From contig CM073893.1 of assembly GCA_037176705.1 (NCBI GenBank), positions 19,220,074 through 19,284,073 on the forward strand: a stretch of DNA of 64,000 nt, written 5' to 3'. The notes under the pieces are model-generated. The model was not told where the DNA came from and ran no database searches. It worked only from the letters and a program-made list of their open reading frames with translations. This document shows positions 58,375 through 64,000 of this stretch, in pieces (the stretch's first letter is position 1; every line of letters begins with the position of its first letter). Both the position numbers and the translations under genes were made by a program. Source of the stretch: Molossus alvarezi (Eukaryota; Chordata; Mammalia; Chiroptera; Molossidae).

Positions 58375-59119
58375 ATGTCTGGAGTGGGGGGTTGAAGAAG
58401 CTTCCTGAATGTCTAGAAAAGCACAGATAGATTTTGGGGACATTCTTTCTGAGACATCCCAGTTTCTCAAGGTGTGCATTCTCTTTTGATACAATAAACT
58501 AATAAATGCAACTTTGTTCAACTACAGGTGTGTTCCTAATGCCCTTGGACGGCATGATACTAACTGTGAGAATCCATGTAATAATCTAAAGAACAAAAGA
58601 GGCATGGCAAAACATTAGTTAAATTAACCTACCAAATGGTGCTTTGTGAGTACATTTCAGATGCAGTATGGATGTTTTTCAATTCTCCTTCAGAGACCTA
58701 TGTGAAGATGTGACTCAGAAAACATGGTTTGCATGTAAATGATGTCAAAAAATAGAAATTTTTCCCTTTAATTTAGGAATTCCCAAAGCATCTTCCAAAG
58801 AATATGCTCTGTAATATGGCTTCCATATTCAAATCAGCCTGAGAAATGCAGCAAGCTCTAGAATTCTTCCCTTGGAGATTCGTAATTCATGTTAAAACTC
58901 AAAGGAGTCCTGCGGGGGAAAAAAAGTCTGATTTATATAGACTAGCCCTCCCCTTTTTTTTACTCTGAAAACTTTTTTGCACATTAACACATACTACTAG
59001 TCCACATAACTAATATTCTACACAATCTTACTGGGAAATGCTTGATGTTATTATATAATTTATCCGGAAGATAATTTCAATATATGAGACAGAGAACCTC
59101 TACCCCCACCCCACTACTT
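58375..59119. other. Unique sequence, no gene seen
   Basis: No exon or repeat recognised. Confidence 0.4.
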
Positions 59120-59222
59120 AATGGCCAAATCAACAAGCAAGTGCAAGTGTTTGGAGTCAGGGAGCTCTAAGCATTTTGACTAAATTAGCATTTTTGAGCA
59201 TTCCTACTTCATTTATAAAATG
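59120..59222 (+). mobile_element. MIR remnant, left half
   Basis: 'tggagtcagggagctctaag' and 'ctacttcatttataaaatgg' match the MIR core. It is cut by the LTR at 59,228, and the right half continues after 59,695. Confidence 0.55.
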
Positions 59223-59227
59223 GAGAT

Positions 59228-59694
59228 TGTATTAGTTTCCTAGGGCTGCCTTACCAAAGTACCACAAATTGGGTGGCTTAAAACAACAGAAATGTATTCT
59301 CTCACAGTTCTGGAGGCTAGGAGTCTGAAATCAAGTTGTCAGCAGGGCCATGCTTCCTTCAAAGTCTCTAGGGAATAATCTTTTTTTTTTTTTTTTGGCT
59401 TCCTCTAGCCTCTGGTGGTTTAACTATCATTCCTTGGCTTACAGATCTCTTCACTCTGTCATGTGGTGTTTTTCTCATATCTTCACATCTCCCCATTGTG
59501 TAGTCTGTGTCTCTGTGTCTTATCTTCTTCTTAAAAGAATACCAGTCATTTCGGGTAGGGCACATCTTGGTTTAGTATGACTTCATTTTAACCAATTACA
59601 TCTGCCTAAGATCCTATTTCTAAATAAGGTCACACTCACAGTTAGGACTTGAACATACATTTTGGGGGTGGGAGGCATAATTCAACCCACAACA
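59228..59694 (-). mobile_element. MLT1-type MaLR solo LTR
   Basis: It starts TGTATTAGTTTCCTAGGGCT and ends ATTCAACCCACAACA, the reverse complement of an MLT1 LTR, with 'ctcacagttctggaggctag' and 'accaattacatctgcctaag' inside. A T-run of about 17 bp near 59,381 is an expanded tract. Flanking GAGAT and GGGAT fit the 5-bp TSD of ERVL elements with one change. Confidence 0.85.
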
Positions 59695-59800
59695 GGGATA
59701 CATAACATCTATTTCATAGAATTGTTGTAAGGATTAAATGAGAGAGAGAGAAAACTTCACAGCGTACATGGCACTGGTAAGTGTCCCCTACCTGCTTTAC
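59695..59800 (+). mobile_element. MIR remnant, right half
   Basis: 'tagaattgttgtaaggatta', 'aatgag' and 'agcgtacatggcactggtaa' continue the MIR interrupted at 59,222. Confidence 0.6.
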
Positions 59801-61741
59801 TTCTTGAATTAATAATAAATGATCTGGCTTCAACATCTGCCATCCCACTGACCATGAGAATGAGTTGATGACCTCAATTCTCACCTTCATATGAAGTGTA
59901 AAACATAGGTTTCTCTTGGTGTTTGCTGGGAAAACATACTCTATGGAAATACTGATTACTCTCAGATTATTCTGACATATTTATGATGAAATTTTCTCAA
60001 AAATCACTCCGTTCCTTTACTCTGAGTCTATGCTATCAGAGTATTCCTGGTAAGCATAGGTCTATCTGGAAGAGTGGACTGTGGATCACGGACTAGAAGA
60101 TTCCAATATAGGGAAGGTAGAATCCCCCATTATAAATATACAAATCTAAATTCTAGGCTAAAAATGTGCCCATATGAGTTTGGTTTGTGTAAATTGATTT
60201 TTTGAGGCTTTAGAGTAGACTGACAAGATGAAAGTTCTCATGTATACAGCTGAAGGCCACATCCTATTTCCAAGATGACCCCAGGGCCCTGGTGCTGATT
60301 GCATTGATAATGGCTCTTTGTTTCAACAGTGAATCTGAGGTTTCTTTTTGGGTTATGAGGAGAATGGTGAGGCCATCAGCTGGATGAGGAGCATATATTC
60401 TAGAGCTTGGGGGACAGGTCAAGGCTACAGATACAGTTCAGGGATAGGCATGAAGAGACAGGAAGTCTGTAAGCCTGACTTGGGAAAGGGAATACAGCAA
60501 AATAAGAAGCTTGGAGATAAGGTTTTAACTAATTTTGCAGAGAGCTAAAGTTTCTATTGGTTGGCAGGGCCAGGACAGAAAAATCAAACCCCAAATCAAG
60601 AGGCAGTGTTGAAATGCTAGAGGTCATACAGGCAGCATGCACGAACCAAGTCCATGAGGCATGTCACAGTTATGTATCTACTCCGGATGGGTACAGCACT
60701 AGAACCAAAGTTAACACACAGGGCCTGGGAAATAGGAGACAAGGCAAGGGAACTAAGACTGATATGTGACCAGCCAGATAAATTTTCATGGAATTGTTCC
60801 ATTATAATTGGGTTTTTGTAAAAAGGATAGAGACCTGTCCCTATGGCTATATAGAACCTCTTTAGTCTTAAAGAGCCTGACCTTAGAGCCAGGATTGTGA
60901 CAGAATCCTAAAGGAAGCTCTATCTAAGAGGCCAAGGAAAGGTCTGAACTAGTACAAATAGACCTGAAAGCAATCGAGTTCTTAATTTTCTTGACCATGA
61001 AGACCACCACTTCTCCCATCTCAAGTACAGGGCTTGTGAATTATAATGAGAAGAGTAGCCTGGGATGTGGCAAGCCTTTAGGGACCCCATCAGCTACAAA
61101 TGCTGGGAGAAAGTCCCTTATCATAGGCAGAGCATGGAATCCAGCAGGTATGACCACAGACAAGAGGTCATAAAAAATATATGGTAACAGGTGGTCCACC
61201 AGAGAGTTAAGGAGTGTGGTGGACCAAAAATAGACCCTAGGGTATCCTTGAACAACTAGGGAGGAAGGAAGAACTCATGGGGAGGTCAGTGTGCAAGCAG
61301 CCAAACCCTTCACTGCCAGGCCGCAGTGCAAAGACAGCACTGGACCTGAGAGGAGGCCTGGCCAGTGCAGGCATGTCCTGAGCCTTGGAGAGCCCAAATT
61401 CTGGTCAGAGCATTTGACAGAGACTCAGACCACAGTTGCTAACACAAGGGTCCATTATTCCTAATGAGGCGGGGACTAAACCTCAGGAACAAGAGAGACG
61501 CCCAATTTTAGAATCAAGGCACAAAATCAGGGTCAGATCATCCCCATGGGAAACACAAAGTCCCAGGGTTGCTTCGATTCCTCTGCCTGAGATTAGGGTT
61601 GATTCTGGCCCCAGGTGCTGCAGAGAAGTGGGGGTGGCCGATGACTGCCAACAGCCTGGTTTAGGGAGAAGATACCCACAGAGTTTGGGGCTTTCTTGGA
61701 ATCTTAATCCAAAAGCATCTTAACATCCCTAAAGGTAAAAA

Positions 61742-61743
<2 letters not shown>
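59801..61743. other. Unique sequence, no gene seen
   Basis: Several short open frames (60,348-61,723) lack domains or splice signals. TGGTCCACCA near 61,191 and TGGTGGACCA near 61,218 form a perfect 10-bp inverted repeat. Confidence 0.4.

Positions 61744-61787
<44 letters not shown>
61744..61787. repeat. (GA)n microsatellite
   Basis: About 22 uninterrupted GA units. Confidence 0.97.
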
Positions 61788-61790
<3 letters not shown>

Positions 61791-63084
61791 TACAAACACT
61801 CTTCCTAGAAGCCTTATTTAGCTAACAGCCACAGGCTAAAAGCACGGCTAGCTCAGAACCAAAATTCTATTTAGTTCAACACTTTCTCCTGAGAAACCTT
61901 TAAAGCATTTTGATTGTTCCTTTCTGCCAATATAAAATATTATAGTGTATATATGATTACACCACACTGCAACCTTTCATTAGACTGTAAAAAAAAAAAA
62001 AAAAAATCACCTGCTAGATGTGGCTGTAAAAACAAGCCAGACCAATTAAGTATGTGACAGGAAGCTGAGAAATATATGAACAGGTAAATTCAAGGGAAAT
62101 TTGGAAAGAAATTGACAGCATAATTTCCACTGCCTTAGAGGGAGAGGAGAGAGTGTGCGTGGCTTTCTGCAAATGAGCTTGCAACACAGAAAGAATTAAG
62201 GCTTTGTCTCCTGTGGCTCTACTGGTAAACAAAGAAGAAAGAGTGAGAATCAGCAACAGGTAGAAATGCTGTACTTCAGCTATGGAGAAACCCAAACATG
62301 CTGCTGGACCAGTTAAAATCTGAGGAGGGTGAGTAGTATGCATGATGCTTAGACTGTTTTCATGGTTTTAGCAAAGCTGCAACTGTCTCAAATCTCACAG
62401 AAGTTGTTTTCCTTTATACTTAGAAAAATATATATTTGGATGCGTTCACAGGAGACCATTAGACCTGGTGGCAGTTCTCCCCCCTCCCCCCCTAAGCACT
62501 GACTGGGACTCTGAGCCCACAGATGTGCTCACCTTCAGTTCTCAGAGCTGGGCCTGTGACCCGTGCTCAGAACCTCAACATTAAGGCACACGGACACACA
62601 GACATACCTGGAGGAAGGGCAATGAGCGACGTGCAGTTAGACAACCAGCTGCAGTGACATTGTGGTAAACTGCTAAAAAACAGACAATGTTCTGGGGAAT
62701 CAAGACTCAAAGATGGGGCGGTGCGCACCAGCTTTACAAGGCATTGGTGATGGTGTTTTGTGCAGAGCGGTCCTGGGGGAAAGAGCAGCACCTCATCGGA
62801 AGGAGAACTGGTAGACCTGCCACGCCAGCAGCCTCCCTGATTGTTCTGAGTCCTCTGTTTGGCCACTGTCTCTGGGTTTTCTAACTCCCACACTGAAAAT
62901 CCTTTTAGTAAACTTACATCAGGATCCTAGTCTGTCTAATCTCATCAGCCGCCCCCATTATTCCTCACTTCAAGTCCCCCCGCTTTGGCCAAACCTGCCT
63001 AAGGGCCCTGGGAAAGCATGTTCCCTCTATCAGCCCACCTCCGCCGCTGCCTCACTTCCACCTCAAGTAGAATGCGCTCTGCGC
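61788..63084. other. Unique sequence, no gene seen
   Basis: An A-run of about 18 bp near 61,989 and a C-rich tract near 62,480 are the only low-complexity features. Open frames on both strands at 62,567-62,893 show no recognisable domain. Confidence 0.4.
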
Positions 63085-63265
63085 CCGAAGCCAGGACACC
63101 TAGTTTGACTCCCGACCCACTCACTTTCTAGCTGTATAACCATTACGCTGAGGTTTAGCTTCCTCACCTTGAAAATGAGGCTAATGAGGACTGTTTCTTA
63201 GGGTTATGTCCAGTTTTTAATGAAAGAATGTATTCACTATACTTAGCAGATGGTCAACCAAATGC
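63085..63265 (+). mobile_element. MIR SINE remnant
   Basis: 'tagtttgactcccgacccac', 'tcactttctagctgtataac', 'gaggtttagcttcctcacct' and 'tgaaaatgaggctaatgagg' follow the MIR consensus. Confidence 0.75.
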
Positions 63266-63769
63266 TGTTTTCCTCTTCTACCTAACTCTGTGACCTACTC
63301 AAGTTTATATTTTCCCTTGCCCTTTTATGCCCACAGTCCCTATATCACTGAGCTCACTGTTGTCATTCCTTTCTCATTCTCTCTTCTTATTCCACAGCAA
63401 TAGCTGTCTTGCCCATCCCCACTACCTCAGAGACCCTCCTTTGAATCGCACGTAAGTAGGAGGAGGTCATCTGTTACTGCTAAGCAGCTGATTCTACCGC
63501 TTTCTTCTCATAGGATCCTCATGTCTTTTCTCTGAAACCTCCACTCCTTCCCTGACTTCCGTGGCCCCAAGGACTTAGGGTTTTCCATCTCCTGACTCCT
63601 CAACCCTTCTGATGGCACTATCAGTTCTTCACCTGACTGTGGACACCCACTGGAGCCCCACCATGGTCCTCAGCTCACCTCTGTCTATAATTCCCCGGGG
63701 ACTCCCCCACCTTGGAGACTTTACCACTGTCAGTCTGCCTCAGACTCCCAGATATGTTTTTTACGTATG
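63266..63769. other. Unique sequence, no gene seen
   Basis: C- and T-rich unique DNA. No exon recognised. Confidence 0.4.
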
Positions 63770-63930
63770 AAAATATCATATTTTCGTCTTATCATTTGCA
63801 AAGAATTTTCTTCTCAGTTATCTCATTTTCTCCACTGAGCTATCCCTTGAGATAGTCTGAGTTGGCATTATGATCTTCATTTTACAAATAAAGGAAAAAA
63901 CTGAGATCAAGAGAATTTAAGTATTGTTTG
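63770..63930 (+). mobile_element. MIR SINE remnant (probable)
   Basis: 'ttctcagttatctcattttc', 'cattatgatcttcattttac' and 'aaataaaggaaaaaactgag' resemble the MIR core. Ends are uncertain. Confidence 0.5.
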
Positions 63931-64000
63931 TTTGTTTTCCTGAATTCTCTATATTGCTACATTTCTAGGATAACCATACCTGCTCCTCAAAACAATCCCA

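Noticed and set aside
1..64000. CRISPR arrays, operons, ribosome binding sites, phage or plasmid functions
   Set aside because: Direct repeats here are TSDs, interspersed repeats or microsatellites, and gene structure and repeats are mammalian.

Overview
This is mammalian nuclear DNA, most probably from a bat of the Yangochiroptera. The evidence is a set of tRNA-derived SINEs of the bat VES type (A box TGGCTCAGTGG, B box GGTTCGATTCC, CT-rich middle, 'CCTCAGGTGAGGAT' end), several fairly young LINE-1 (L1) copies, a SPIN-type hAT element and older MIR and MLT1 repeats. No bacterial signals are present. The window is gene-poor. The one clearly functional gene is an intact single-exon coding sequence for cysteinyl leukotriene receptor 2 (CYSLTR2) on the minus strand at 47,234-48,250. 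Assignment to Yangochiroptera is inference from repeat types; the species cannot be read from the sequence.

Layout. 1-3,300: mostly unique DNA with a degraded CYSLTR2-like receptor fragment (440-715, minus), an MLT1-like LTR, a VES SINE, a MIR and a mariner-type MITE. 3,297-11,215: an old minus-strand L1 that received a small twin-primed L1 (3,852-4,370) and a 5.9-kb full-length L1 (4,843-10,767, 18-bp target-site duplication, TSD). 12,350-13,045: SINE and MLT1A LTR. 13,536-17,677: another old minus-strand L1 with its own 14-bp TSD, an internal deletion and later insertions. 19,171-33,496: a 14-kb composite of L1s bounded by one 16-bp TSD. It holds two tandem minus-strand L1 5' halves and a near-full-length plus-strand L1 inserted head to head.

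33,513-47,000: mostly unique DNA with MIRs, short SINEs, a HAL1-like element (ORF1 without ORF2, 36,654-39,558) and a solo LTR (42,836-43,260). 47,234-48,284: CYSLTR2 and its candidate splice acceptor. 48,559-50,690: SPIN-type element, old L1 remnants and three VES SINEs. 50,700-64,000: largely AT-rich unique sequence with SINEs, an L1 5'UTR fragment, possible decayed ERV sequence, an MLT1 LTR that splits a MIR, and a GA microsatellite.

I see no undescribed multi-gene system. The observations most worth following are the CYSLTR2-like relic 47 kb from the intact gene in the same orientation, a one-base deletion that replaces the receptor's C-terminal tail, the 14-kb composite L1 inside a single TSD, and a short tRNA-only SINE subfamily present in four copies.
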